From: Trebouxia sp. TZW2008
Taxonomy: Eukaryota; Chlorophyta; Trebouxiophyceae; Trebouxiales; Trebouxiaceae
Length of the DNA: 64,000 bases
Assembly: GCA_002118135.1 (NCBI GenBank)
Contig: BDIU01000063.1
Coordinates: 439 to 64,438 of the forward strand
Reading direction: 5' to 3'
The translations under genes and the position numbers were made by a program. Below the pieces are notes generated by a model, which was not told the origin of the DNA, did no database searches, and saw only the letters and a list, made by a program, of their open reading frames with translations. Shown piece after piece: positions 45,001-56,500 of the stretch. Each line of letters starts with the position of its first letter. Position 1 is the first letter of the stretch.

Positions 45001-48000
45001 AGACACACAGACAAGCTGACAAGCACCATCTTGCATGCAGATGCTTGCCAGGCTGACTACTCAGCAGCAAGATGTTGACAGCAGCAATCAAGAGCAGTTC
45101 CGGCGGCTGCAGGCCCAAGAAGAAGAGCTGGCCACCTGGAAGGCTGACTCTCAGCGCCAGATTGATGTGCAGCAGGTCTGTGCTCGGCACACCCTCAATG
45201 TGATGCTTCAGTAGCAAACAGAAGGGACATGATTGAGAACGTATCATCCGCAGTGCCATATTCAGAATGCGCCGCACTTTTGCAGAGCTGGGGCAAGTTT
45301 GACTGAATTAGCTATTGCTGTATTGGACATGGAAGAATCCATTCAGGACCCCAGGATCAGATCCTGATGAGAGTGCATCTCATGTCAGTGATATGACACA
45401 TCCGGGCTGCACTGTGCTGAGTTTGAGCAGGACTACTATCTGTAGACATCAGCTTGTTGCACAGCCTTTAATGACAACAATGCCTGCAAGGCATGCAAGG
45501 TGCAAAGCCTTTGGCAGGCAGCAAGGTTTTCAGGCATATCAAGCTGGCAACTGCCACATCAAGCTGCCAGTTGCCTTGTAGGCTCGCTTGAGTGGCCGTG
45601 AGCAACGGGCAACAGCCAGAGAGCAGCTGCTGAGTCAGCAGGATGCTGAGTCAGCCAGCCAGGTGGCAGAAGCTCAGGCAGCAGCTGCATCAGCATACAG
45701 ACGGGCGCGGCAGGATTTGGACCAAGAGTACAAGGCCCAAAGGGAAGCTGTGCACCGGGAGCGCAGGTCCTTAGACGCTGACAGGTGGGCTTCTGCAGCG
45801 GTTGAGACTGTGAGTTACCCTCAGTATGGATAATGCAGCATATGCAGAACATACGGTTGCAATTGTGTTAACACATAGACTGTGACACCTGTTGCACAGG
45901 ACAGCTATGGCTATAAAGACAGGCTGTGCAATCTATGCAATGTGCAACTGCTACAATGCTTTGTGTGGATAGGCCACAAAGCGCATGCCAAAGCCAAAGG
46001 TTGGTGGCAATAGCAAGTCAAAAGGGTGATTACATACCGTGTACAGACCTGCACCCTTCTTGGAATGGCTCATCTGAAAGCAGTGCATTGCGCGTGCAGG
46101 GAGCGGGTGCAAAAGCTGGAAGGTGAAGTGGCTAGCTTGAGGAGCAGCAACCGGCGGCTGCAGGCTGCAGAGGCCTCCTGGGCTGAAGCTGAGGCACGTC
46201 TGGCGGCCCATGCTGCAACTGAGCAGGCCCTGCGCTTTCAACTCTCCCAGCTCACAGCCACTGTCAAGGTCTGTGCTGTGTCCAACTCCTCAACCTGCAG
46301 CTGCACATTTGAGTGTGTACCGTTGTGCACGGTGCCTCTACCTCAGGCATGGCATCATGTCTGTGGCTTGGCTGAGGCTGCAAGCTGTTTAGGCCTCCCG
46401 GGCTGAGGTTGAGGCCTGTCTGGCAGCGCATGCTGCCTTAGAACAGGCTCTGCGCTTTCAACTCTCCCAGCTCACTGCCACTGTTAAGGTGTGCAGCAGC
46501 CCTCGAGCTGCAGCTTGATCTCCTGTGCATGGATGCTTCAGCATTGTTGTGTTACTGGATTCTTTGCATTGGGCTTGTTGGGCTGCAGGCTAATGCTGTC
46601 CAGGCGCAGTTGCAGCATGTCATATGGGTTGATCTTGCGCTGTTGTCAGGTAGGTGTTCCGATGCATGAGTCAAGCAAGTTGCATGTGATGCTGTCATTG
46701 TTATCAAGCAGTACATCAAGTCACTGACTGCCTGAAAGCCTGCTTTGCTGGCGCATTGCGCATTCACTGCAGTGTACAATCCAGTGCGCATGCGTCCATG
46801 GTCTCACACTTTCACTGTGTGAACACCACCTGCAAGACAGTGGGTTTTGGCTGGTGAGAATGCACAGACAGTATTTGACATTGGTCAAGTGAGCTCGTTT
46901 GTCTATGAAGCGACCCTTTGACACTGAGTTATATGATATAGGCCGATGGGGCAGAAGCAGGGGCAGACAGCATTGCAGCAGCCTACCCAGCAGGGCAGCG
47001 CCGAACAGCCCTGCCCGGCCCAGATCCTGCCCTGATGGCTCTGCAGCTGCGCAAGCTGCTGAAGAAGCAGAAGCAAGGTGCCAGGGAGCTGCAGGCGGCT
47101 GCTGCAAGAGAGGCCTTCTGGAGAAGCAGTGCTCATGCTGCTGAGCAGGCTCTTGATGAGGTGATATTCTCTACTGCAGTGTTGCCATCAAATGCACAAT
47201 TATACAGGGTGAAGGCTGACCGTGGTCTACCTTTGCACGTAAGGGAGGCCTTCTGGCACAGCATCGCTAAAACTGCTGATCAGGCACACCACAAGGTTAC
47301 AGCCCACACTAGACCAAGTCTCTTCTCACTGTGAAGTTGTTGTCAAGCCACACTTAGGCTGAGCGGGCATTTGATGGGGTAACAGTCTACTCTGTGATCT
47401 GTATCAGTGCAACAGTGCTCATGTTGCTGAAGAAGCAGAGGGCTGCAGGCGGGAACTGCAAGGGAAGCCTCCTAGAAGGGCGCAGCAGTGCTCATGCTGC
47501 TGAGCAAGCGCTTGCTAAGGTGACAGCTTGCGACATGTGATGTCACAGTGGAACCTGCAAATACGCACTGATTGTGACATGTCTGTTCCAACTGTCAGGC
47601 TGCTACCGGGCAGCTGTGCCATGCTGCTTGAAGCATACTGCTGATCGAGGGTCACAACACAAGCAAAAAATTGTAATTCAGTTGCATTACGGTCTTGTAG
47701 GGAGCCAAATGCACCATCAGCCTACAGGCATGTAAACTGCTTTTCACAGATCTGTGCGTTGCGCCTGGCAGAGAAGGGGGAAAGATGACCCCTGGTCTAG
47801 TGTCTTCTTCAGGCTGCAGAGCACTTTTGCAGCTTTCTCATGTTTTTACTGATCCTTGTTTTGTTGTAGGCAGTAGAAGGGCGGGAAGCAGCAGTGCAGC
47901 AAGCGAAAGAGGCACGCTTGGATTTCAGAGCAGCAGACACGGACAAGTTTGTGGCAAAATTGTCTTGAGGAGAGCACTGAGTCATGACAAATAAAATGCA

Positions 48001-51000
48001 TGACATGCAGGCGGTGAAGGGACGGGAGACAGCAGTGCGGCAGGTAGAAGAGGCATGCTTGGCTCTCAGGGCAGCTGATAGAGATAATGCTGACTCACAG
48101 TCACAGCTTGTCTGTGCGCCGTGTGCTGTCATAAGCCACAGTGAGGCATACCTTGCACCTTGTTTGCGTAAGGGTTGGCACAGCTTTGTGTCAAGCTGTT
48201 TACATGTGAGTGCAGGCTGTAGAAGGACGGGAAGCAGCAGTGCAGCAAGTAGAAGAGGCACGCTTGGCTCTGAGGGCAGCAGACAGGGACAACGCTGACC
48301 TGCAAGCACGGCTGCAGCAGGCTCAGTTGACTTCCAGGCCCCGCCACCGCCAGCAGCATGAGCCCACCGCCAGGCAGCTGTGGGCGGCGCCTAGAGAGAG
48401 GCTTGATGCCTATGGCTCAACAGCTGCCTCTCCTGTTTCAAGGTTCGTGACATGGCTTGTTGTACTTGTTTGGCTTGGCTGGTATGTGTCCAAGAAATCT
48501 TTTGGGACATACATTGCATGGTAATCAGAGACTGCTGACTTCATGTCCGTTTCCACCATACATAATACTGCATGTGCTCAATACAAAATGCAGATTAGGC
48601 TGCCGACACCATGCCTCACCGCTGCTCTGCATCAAACGATATGAGCGTTAAAACTTGCACAATCCAAAGCTATTCCTTGACATATACACGCACAAGTCAT
48701 CAGGCACTTACAGCAGAGCAGAGCAGTAACAGCAGCCTGAAAATTGATGTCAGCATATAATCAAGCAGATTGTTAATCACAAGCCACAGCTAATACTAGG
48801 CGTAGCATCAGGCACTGACAGTGTACAGCTGTAATGCAGGCTAGGTGACATTGGCAGGCAGGAGAAGAAGATGAAGACTGACCTGACACACTTCAAGAGG
48901 CAACTGCAAGCTCAGAGGGATGCGGCCGCCCTAGAATTGAGGCGTCTGCAGCAGCCCCACATGACCCCAGGAGGGTCAACCTCAGGCCCTGCCTCTGCCC
49001 TGTCTGCATCACTGGCCTCAAGTAAGCTCACTTATTGTGACTTTGTCCCATTGCTATAGTCCGTGGTGATCATAGGCAGAGCATGTAAAGTATGGTCTGC
49101 TTGATGATCCCGATACGGGCCAGGCTTGTGCTGAAAGCATGTGTAAATTGATGTGAGCAGCCTGCCTGACTGTGCGTTCTGCATCTGAAGAGCGTGAGGC
49201 ACCTCAGTCATGCGGTGTAGGGAAGGCCAATTGTCCACCCCTGGGGTTACAGCATTACTCAACACTGTTTCACAAACCTACAGTACTGCTGACTTGCATG
49301 AACATTTATGCCTTTGCCTGGTACAAGCCAGCAATCATTCAGAAGGTTGCATAGATACTTTTGAGTCGCACAAGTGTGTTACTTTATCAAGTCCACGATG
49401 ACAATGCGTTGCAAAAGAACAACTTGACAGTCTGCAAGCATTGCAATTTCTACCTCATCTCAACTTTTTTCCTTCTCAGCATGCTTCATGCACACATGTT
49501 CTAGGCATGTGAGTTTCATTGCAGGCCTGTCAGGTTACAGCTCAGACCTTGACGAACGGGCAGCCATGCTAGGAGCATCCCCCCTGCCCTTTGTATCGCC
49601 CAGCCACGGCCTTGGACCCCCCATGCACCCCAAGCACAACCCCAGCCAAGCCCCAGCCTCATCCCCCTTATACATGGCACACTTGTACCATCCCCAGCCA
49701 GCATACCATGCCACACAAATGCACCAGCCAGCTGTCCTGCACCAGCCACAAAAGTCAGGCAGCGTTGACGCTAGGCTCTTGCAGCATGGCAGTCACACAC
49801 AGCATAAGCAGCAGCAGCAGCCCATGTATGCTGGTGAGGAGCACGCTGCAAGGAGTGTAAGTGCTGGCGCCTCTGAAGATGAAGCAGATGCTTTCACAAG
49901 GCAGAGTCAGGTTGCAAGGCATCAGAGGAATGCACAAGGTCCCTCACATGCGCTGCAGACCAACCTGTCAGCAATGGAAAGTGCAATCTCTAAGACAGCA
50001 GCTGCCACTCTGCCAGAGCAACCGCAGCAAACCAGCATAGACAGCACAGGCGGTCTCAAGTCTGCCCAACATCAGCCAGTGGTGTTAACAGCTGACCATG
50101 CTATGGCTCCAAATGCACCACCTCAGCAAGCTGTACCCAATGCTACCGTGGCACCAGATGCATCTCAGCAAAGTGTGCATCCTCCATGCGCGCCTGTGCT
50201 GCCTGCAAGCTCAAGGCATGTCTCTCAGCTGCCTCTACAACCCCCAGTGTTGAAGGGATTCACAGGAAATGGTTCTCAACAGTCACTGACTCTGCTACCT
50301 GGCAATGCAGCTCCTAGTAGCCCTCCTGCTGCACCAGCCCTTCTGCCCTTGCGCCCTAGGCAGAGGCCAGGGCCACACCTAACAGGTCCCGCCCTGCTGC
50401 CTCTAACTCACTCCCATGACTCATTGCATGCTGACCTTCATGAGGCTGACGCTCTGCCTACCGTTCACAGCGCTGAGCCATCTTTCAGAAACAGCAGCCA
50501 GGGGCTGGACAGCAGCAAGGGTGACAGCAGCAATGGCAAAGGCATGGCACAGGCGCCTGCTGCAGATGCACAGCTTGATAGGCTGGTCACCCAGGGCAGC
50601 GCACCTTCAGCTTGGGATAGGCAGGAAGACACGTCAAGGGCACAGTTGGGAGAGGGGGAGAACCCATTTGAGCAGAGGCAAAGCCGGCTTGGGCAGGGGC
50701 AACATTTAGTTGGGCATGGGCCAAACCCGCTTGGGCAGAAGCAGAATGCACTTGGGCAGGGGCAAAACACATCTGGGCAGGGGCAGAACCCGCTTGGGCA
50801 GGGGCAAAAAGCATTTGAGCAGGTGAGGGTGAGTGCAGCTAGCCCTGACATGCTTGATGAGGCTAGGGCAGCAGGCACAGCACGCCAGGCAGCCCTGGCA
50901 GTACTGGATGATGTAACCCCTCTGGCACAACCTGCTCTAAACCCTCCGGCACAACCTGCTCTAAACCCTCCGGCACAACCTGCTACAGACCCTCTGGCAC

Positions 51001-52791
51001 AACCTGCAGAAGCAGCCACCCACATCAGTCAAGAGTCCAACCCTGCAACAAGCAGCAGTCAGCTGGCACAGACTGTCTCCCTGTCTACAAGACAGCCAGT
51101 AGGACTTGACAGTAGTCAACAGCTGCTTGAGCTGGTCAAGATGAACAGCACAATGGAGAGGCTGCAGGACTTGGCAGCAGGGGCAGGGCAGGAGGCAGAA
51201 CCAGAATCGCCCTTGGGGGGGCGTCCCTCTCAGAGTGAGACAGCTGTCATCACTGGCAAGGTCATGCCATTGGCACAACCCCAGGACTTGCATGCTGCAC
51301 ACCTGGTGCATGTGTTGCAAGCGCACCAGGCCACAAGGCAGAGCTTTGCAGATACAGCTGTTCTGGGCTCTGAGCTGCAGCCCAGAGAGAATAAGGGGGG
51401 CTTGGTCTCAGGGCAAGGCACAGCAGCAGAAGGGCCTAGTGCTAGTCTGTTCCTGGCAGGGCAACAGCAGCAAGCTAGCAAGACAGGTGAGTCTGGTTTG
51501 TCACAGCTTGTATGGTAGACGCTCAACTCATGATGTTGCTCCATGCAAGAGTTGCTGATGTGTATGCTCATCAGCATTCAGCACTCTTTGACAGATCAAT
51601 TCATGCATAGGCCTGAGTTGATCTGTCAGAGGGTGCTCTTGACACTCAGGCATGCTGTATAAGGCATGCATCATTGAACAGGCTCTGCCCATGAATAATC
51701 ACAAGGTGTATGCTGTCACTGGCAACAGTTGCCTGCAGCCTCTGCGCCAGGCAGTTGAGATGCCCATATGCGTAAGTTTGTACATTTCTGCTCACAAATC
51801 GAAATACTCAAACACTGAGCACTTGGTCAATGCACAATTGCTTGCAGAGAGGCTCTGAGCACTGAGCCAGCAATGACAGTAGCATCTTGAACATCGATGG
51901 TCAAAGCACATGTTGGTTGCAGAGAAGCTAGTTGTACCCAGCCAGCAGCACAGCCCATCAGCGCAATCAGAAGATGCTGAGTCTGTCGCCAGTCAGCTGC
52001 AGCCAGTCAGATCTGCAGAGCTGAGGGCGCAGGCTGCTGAGCCAAGGCTGACTAACCTGAAGGGCGGCGGCCTAATGCCCTTGCCCAAAGAGCCCTCCCA
52101 GGCTTCTGTTACTCCAGGGTGAGCACCTACAGATTGCTTTGTGAAAACAAATTGTCCTGTGTATGGCATGACAGTAATGTTCTGAAGCGTTTGGGCAGAT
52201 TTCTCTGCAGCCGGTGGCGAAATGATGTCACTTGATATATGCTGACATTCCTGTCCATGTTGAGCTGCTTTTGCTCATATAGGTTGGCACTCTGATGCCC
52301 AACAACACTGACTTCTTTTTCCGCATCTCTGCTTTTCATGTGACTGTCAATGTCAATGTACTGCACCTCTGCAGCTGGGAGCTGTGTGTACGTGTGAAGC
52401 TCCAGCCGGGGTGCTTGGGTGCTTGCAACTCAAAGCTCACTTGTGCATGAGAGTATCTGCAACACCACTCACATCTAAGCTGATGCATATGCCGCACAGT
52501 TCCGTACAGAGTACAGTCATTACAGCTACAGCTGCTTACATGACACTACAGCTGCTTTGGTGCTTGTGTGATGGTGTATGTCGTGACGTTTGCAGGTCAG
52601 AGTCTGAGGAGGATGGGTTCCCAGGCATTGACTACAATGATGTGTACAAAATCAAGGATGTGCTAGCTCAAGAAGCAGCTGAGGATTTGCCAGAGGCTGA
52701 TACTGCATCTTTGGGGAGCATTTCCATTGCTGATGCCGATGTTGAGCTGGCAGGCTTTGAAGTTGCGAGCGACGAAGACAGTGTGTTTTGA
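42032..52791 (+). CDS. OFD1: OFD1-like centriolar LisH/coiled-coil protein
   Basis: Exons in phase: 42032-42145, 42235-42523, 42851-43014, 43535-43630, 44563-44706, 45041-45175, 45582-45784, 46100-46268, perhaps 46393-46488, about 46589-46627, 46942-47160, 48216-48442, 48858-49021, 49525-51486, 51923-52118, 52596-52791; about 1,440-1,470 residues. The N-terminus is a LisH module (Phe-Lys-Gln-Gln-Leu-Tyr start, then Ile-Val-Asp-Tyr-Leu-x8-Tyr-Thr-Leu-Ser-Val-Phe-x-Pro-Glu) as in OFD1/FOP proteins. Long coiled coils follow (Gln/Glu/Ala/Arg heptads, for example Leu-Gln-Leu-Gln-Arg-Asp-Gln-Glu-Glu-Arg). OFD1 caps centriole distal ends and is needed for cilia. The 650-residue exon 49525-51486 is Gln/Pro/Ala/Ser-rich and disordered, unlike animal OFD1, and ends with an acidic tail. 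Introns are crowded with partial exon copies, so exons 43535-43630 and 46589-46627 and the optional one are least certain. Assignment to OFD1 rests on LisH plus coiled coil and is not exclusive of FOP-type proteins. Confidence 0.82.
43985..44562 (+). repeat. Array of degenerate copies of OFD1-like exon 5 start
   Basis: At least five partial copies of the acceptor and 5' part of exon 44563-44706 lie upstream, beginning near 43990, 44103, 44192, 44344 and 44480. They share words such as ACAGGTGGCGCTGG, GAGGGATGTA, GGCAGCCA and GGTAGATCAGCATCTGAA, the last matching GGTGGATCAAGAGCGCCTG of the true exon. Confidence 0.8.
46393..46488 (+). CDS. In-frame duplicated OFD1-like exon (optional)
   Basis: A 96-nt block repeating 46173-46268, the 3' two-thirds of exon 46100-46268. 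It has its own TTTAG acceptor, an intact 32-codon frame and a GTGTGC donor, phase 0 at both ends, so it can be inserted without a frameshift. The peptide repeats Ala-Leu-Arg-Phe-Gln-Leu-Ser-Gln-Leu-Thr-Ala-Thr-Val-Lys. It is either a real constitutive or alternative exon or a still-intact duplicate. Confidence 0.5.
47238..47519 (+). repeat. Two copies of the 3' end of an OFD1-like exon
   Basis: 47238-47295 and 47423-47519 resemble the end of exon 46942-47160 (GAGGCCTTCTGG, AGCAGTGCTCATGCTGCTGA) with donors GTTACA and GTGACA. Both are downstream of the true exon. Confidence 0.75.
47870..48100 (+). repeat. Two copies of the 5' part of an OFD1-like exon
   Basis: Copies begin at 47870 and 48011, each after an AG acceptor, and match the start of exon 48216-48442 (Val-Glu/Lys-Gly-Arg-Glu, then Ala-Val-x-Gln). 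They lie upstream of the true exon. Both are open for 30 or more codons. Confidence 0.8.
50650..51010 (+). repeat. Coding minisatellites in the disordered OFD1-like exon
   Basis: About seven imperfect 21-nt units encode a Leu-Gly-Gln-Gly-Gln-Asn-like heptad between 50690 and 50820. Three 24-27-nt units encode Pro-Ala-Gln-Pro-Ala-Leu-Asn-like peptides between 50924 and 51005. Frame is kept. Confidence 0.85.
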
Positions 52792-53534
52792 GCACGCACA
52801 GTCGCAACATCTTTGATGTGCTGTTCTGTTGCGTGTGTGCCTAGTTGAAGTTGTGGTGGAATTGACAACTGCTTGCTCATAATCAGTGGTAATCAGTGTT
52901 TCAAATGCCAATATTACACAGACGGATGCCTGTACCAGTACTGACATGCGATTGCAAGCTACTGATTGCCGTTGAAGGTACTACCGGCATCACAAAGTCC
53001 TTGGGTTGCTGTATCAGTGTTACACTTCACAATTCAGATGCTGTGCTTCCCGGGGCATGCATGCACAGGATCCTGTGTCGCATTATGGCCGCAATTTTGG
53101 GTCACAATTGCAATGCAGGTTGCGTCATGAAGAGCACGCGCAGCATCTCGTTGTACGAATTAGACAGTCTTGAAATCAGCTTACAGAGCGTGGCCTAGAG
53201 GATACAGAAAAGATGGGATTCTACAAAGGTGGTGTGTCGTACAGCTTGAATGGGCAACTATATACAGGACACCACATGCAAAAACTAACAAAGGATACAA
53301 CACTGCAAATTTCCTGCTGCGCAATGCAGCTTCACATAATGTACACAGTACAGGAATCAAGCACTGGCATCCGACAAGGCTGCTGATTTTGGCTGCAAAT
53401 GCTTTGTACATCAGCAAAACTTTGACACTCAGTCAAGTACAGTTTCCCCTGCTGCAAGAACTACTTGCAACATCTCCATAAAGCCAACTCTGCTGCTGAT
53501 GCTGACCCTTGTGTTGAATTCCGTACAGCACATG
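52792..53534. other. Convergent intergenic spacer
   Basis: About 740 bp between two gene ends. It should contain both 3' UTRs. No coding or RNA gene signal seen. Confidence 0.5.
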
Positions 53535-56500
53535 CTACTCCTCATCTACATCAGAGGAGACAATCTCCCATTCACTGCTGTCCTCCTGCGTCAATTGTCC
53601 ATGGCCGCTCAAGGCAGCCAGACGGTTGTTGGCCAAAGGATCATCTTGTTCTGCACAGCATTGCCAGCTGTAAATAACATGGCGACATGACATTTGTACG
53701 CGAATCTGATATCCTCCAGACAAATGCGCTGTCATGGCGCTTGAGGTGAATAACAATATAGTTGCAGTTTCAACCCAACTGCAGCATCAGCTTTCAACAA
53801 ACTATACTGCAGGACAAGAAAAGTTGCGAAAAGCGACAAAATTGCGCCAAATAAAACCTGCTGCAGTGGGTAATCAACTAGAATTTGGATTTGCCACAAA
53901 TCTCAGCTGAACATGAAACAGCTGCATTTTCGTCATTCGCAGCAAAGCAAATGACACATGCAGCACCATACACACCATGCGTCATCTTGCCTTGGTGTAT
54001 GTGCTCACACAGCAGTGCATGATGAGCCAAAGGCACAACAAAGTTTGCACCGTGCGATTGTATGTCTTCTGCTTACCTTGGTGCACATGGATACTGGCAG
54101 GCTCTGCAGCTGATTCACCACCAGCCTCTGATGACCCATCCTCCTCTTCTGATAACTCATGATCCTCCCAGTCCCCTGACCCCTGCCATGACAAATCAGG
54201 CTCAGAAACTGTTGCAGCAATCACAAAACAGCGTCCAGGTACTAGATTGCCACCAATAGCAGACATAAAAGAAACGAGAAGGCGTTGCCGTTAGGCATCA
54301 CAACAGAAACCATCATCAGCAAAAGCAGCTTGCGCTACAGCATGTGAGGCTTCACAGCATACTATGTTGTGGCACGTGACTTGCCTCATCAGTTGAAGCA
54401 TCAGCATCACTGCCTGATTCCTCATCTGCCTCTTCATCTTCCTCTGACCGTTCCTCTTCTTCTGACCCTTCCTGTTCCTCTTCTTCTGACCTATCGTGTT
54501 CCTCTGACTCATCATCTTCTTCTGAGCATTCATCTTCTTCTGAGCCTTCATCTTCTTCTGCTGGTACTGCAGCAGCCTCTGCAGGTGTCGGCCACTCAAA
54601 TGGCGGCAAGCTGTTGCCTTCCTGATCTGCGGTTTCAGGCTCAACAGGCAGATGCCAAGGCTCTGTTGCCATGTATGTGCCTCCGCTTGGCATGTTCTGG
54701 TGAGCAGTCCAGATTGCTTTGGCCATTTGATCCACTGTAGGGGTTGGTGCAGAACGGTGGATCTGGGGGTAGCAGATTGGGCTGTCTGGCAGATGCGAGG
54801 AAGAAGACTGGTGGTTGGGACTGAGACTCACACTCAGCTGAGGGTAGCTGATTGGCTCATGCTGATCAGCTGTGAGTGGAGCTGCTGTTGGCAGAGGGTC
54901 TACGGTAGTGTGTGAAGTTTCTGGAATGGTTGGAGCTGGAGCAAAGTCAGACGCATCTGCTGTGGCACTGCTGACTTGGCTCAAGACTGCAGCTGCTGAC
55001 TCAGCTGCATGGGGTGCAGCTGGCATGACAAAGGATGACTCAGAACTGCTGACTCGGCTTGGGACTGCAGCTGCTGAATCAGCTGCCTGGTGTGCAGCCG
55101 GCATGACAAATGATGACTGGCTTGCCTCAAAGAAAGGGGAGTCAGACTGCTCCTCTGGCAAGTATGGCAAGTCAAGAGCGTCCAAGAGACTGACTGAAGC
55201 ACCTGGGGTCGCTGGGGCCGCAGCATCCATCAAGCTAAGGGCGGCAAACTGGTCCACTGGGGCGCCAGGGCCTTGCACATTGTCAAAGCCTGTCAGGTCT
55301 ATTACTGGCACAGCAGAGTCTCGTTCGCTGACAGAAGTTGTCAGGTCGATGATGCTGTCGTCTGAGGAAACGCTCCACAGCTGTGGCTGAGCGGCGGCAG
55401 TTGTGGCCGCTGCTGAGGCGGCGGCCACCGCCGGCGGGCTGTTGTCAATGAGGTCAAACAGGAGATCACAATCAGATGAGGTACGGGGCTGCCATGCATT
55501 GATGTCGACATGCTGTTCCTGCCTGTTGTCACTTGCCAAGCCGCTCTCAGCTTCCTCTGCTAGATCTGCCTCAGCGACTGGCCCCTCAGGCTGAGCAATA
55601 CCGCTGGCGTCAGCGGTGAGGCGGGCAGGCCCTCTGTAGCCAGGCCAGGTAGCAAGCAAGCTGTGCATCTGGGACTCGACATCATTCAGCAGGCTCTGCA
55701 CTGAGGAAGCCTGACGACCCACAAAGTCCTCGGCCTGCTGCCTGCTAGCTTCCACAGCGCCAGCCGCTGCTGCAGTCGCCTTGTTGCATGCCTGCTCAGC
55801 TGTGGCAATTGCCTGTGCCACTGACCTGCCAGCAGATGACGATGCACCGTGCGCCAAAGCTTCAGCTGCTGATGCTGCTGCCTGTGCTGCTGCTGATGCC
55901 TCGTTTGCCAGTGCATGTGCAGCAGACAATTGGCCCTGTGCTGAAGTAGAAGAGCGCCCTCTGTTTGCTGCTGAGTCATGATTTGGGGCCCGAGCAGTTG
56001 CTGAAGCACCTGACTGCCCGTCTTCGCCTGCTGCGCCTCGCACACCTTCCACTGCGGCTGCGAATGTGGCTTGCCATTCGTCTTCTTCGGCTGCTGCTGC
56101 TGCCGCCAATTCCTCATCAGCAGCTGCCGCTGCTGCTTGGTCAGCGCGTTCTTTTTCTTCCTTGGAGAGGAAGAGGGCTAGTCTAAGCTGTGACTCCTCA
56201 TCTAGGGGCAGCCCTTCCATGTGCCCTTCTGAGGAGCTCTCATCTGCACACGTCACATAATTCCATTCAGCTCTGTATTGAACATGACAGATGGGTAACA
56301 AACCATAGTGAAGAGCATCAGGATACTGCTTTAAAAGGTTGAGTCAACAGCCATGAGTTTAACGACTGTAGGACGACTAATATTCAGACCAGCCTAAAAT
56401 TAGGCAGGCAATATGGAGACACTCCAATGGATCGCAGTACTACATTGCAAACTAAGGTGAGACAAACACTTCAGAAACAGTCCAATTGCCCACATGACTT

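Noticed and set aside
54869..56260. Several plus-strand frames rich in Ala, Ser and Leu
   Set aside because: Antisense to the large minus-strand exon 56243-54385; alanine/serine-rich coding leaves the opposite strand open.
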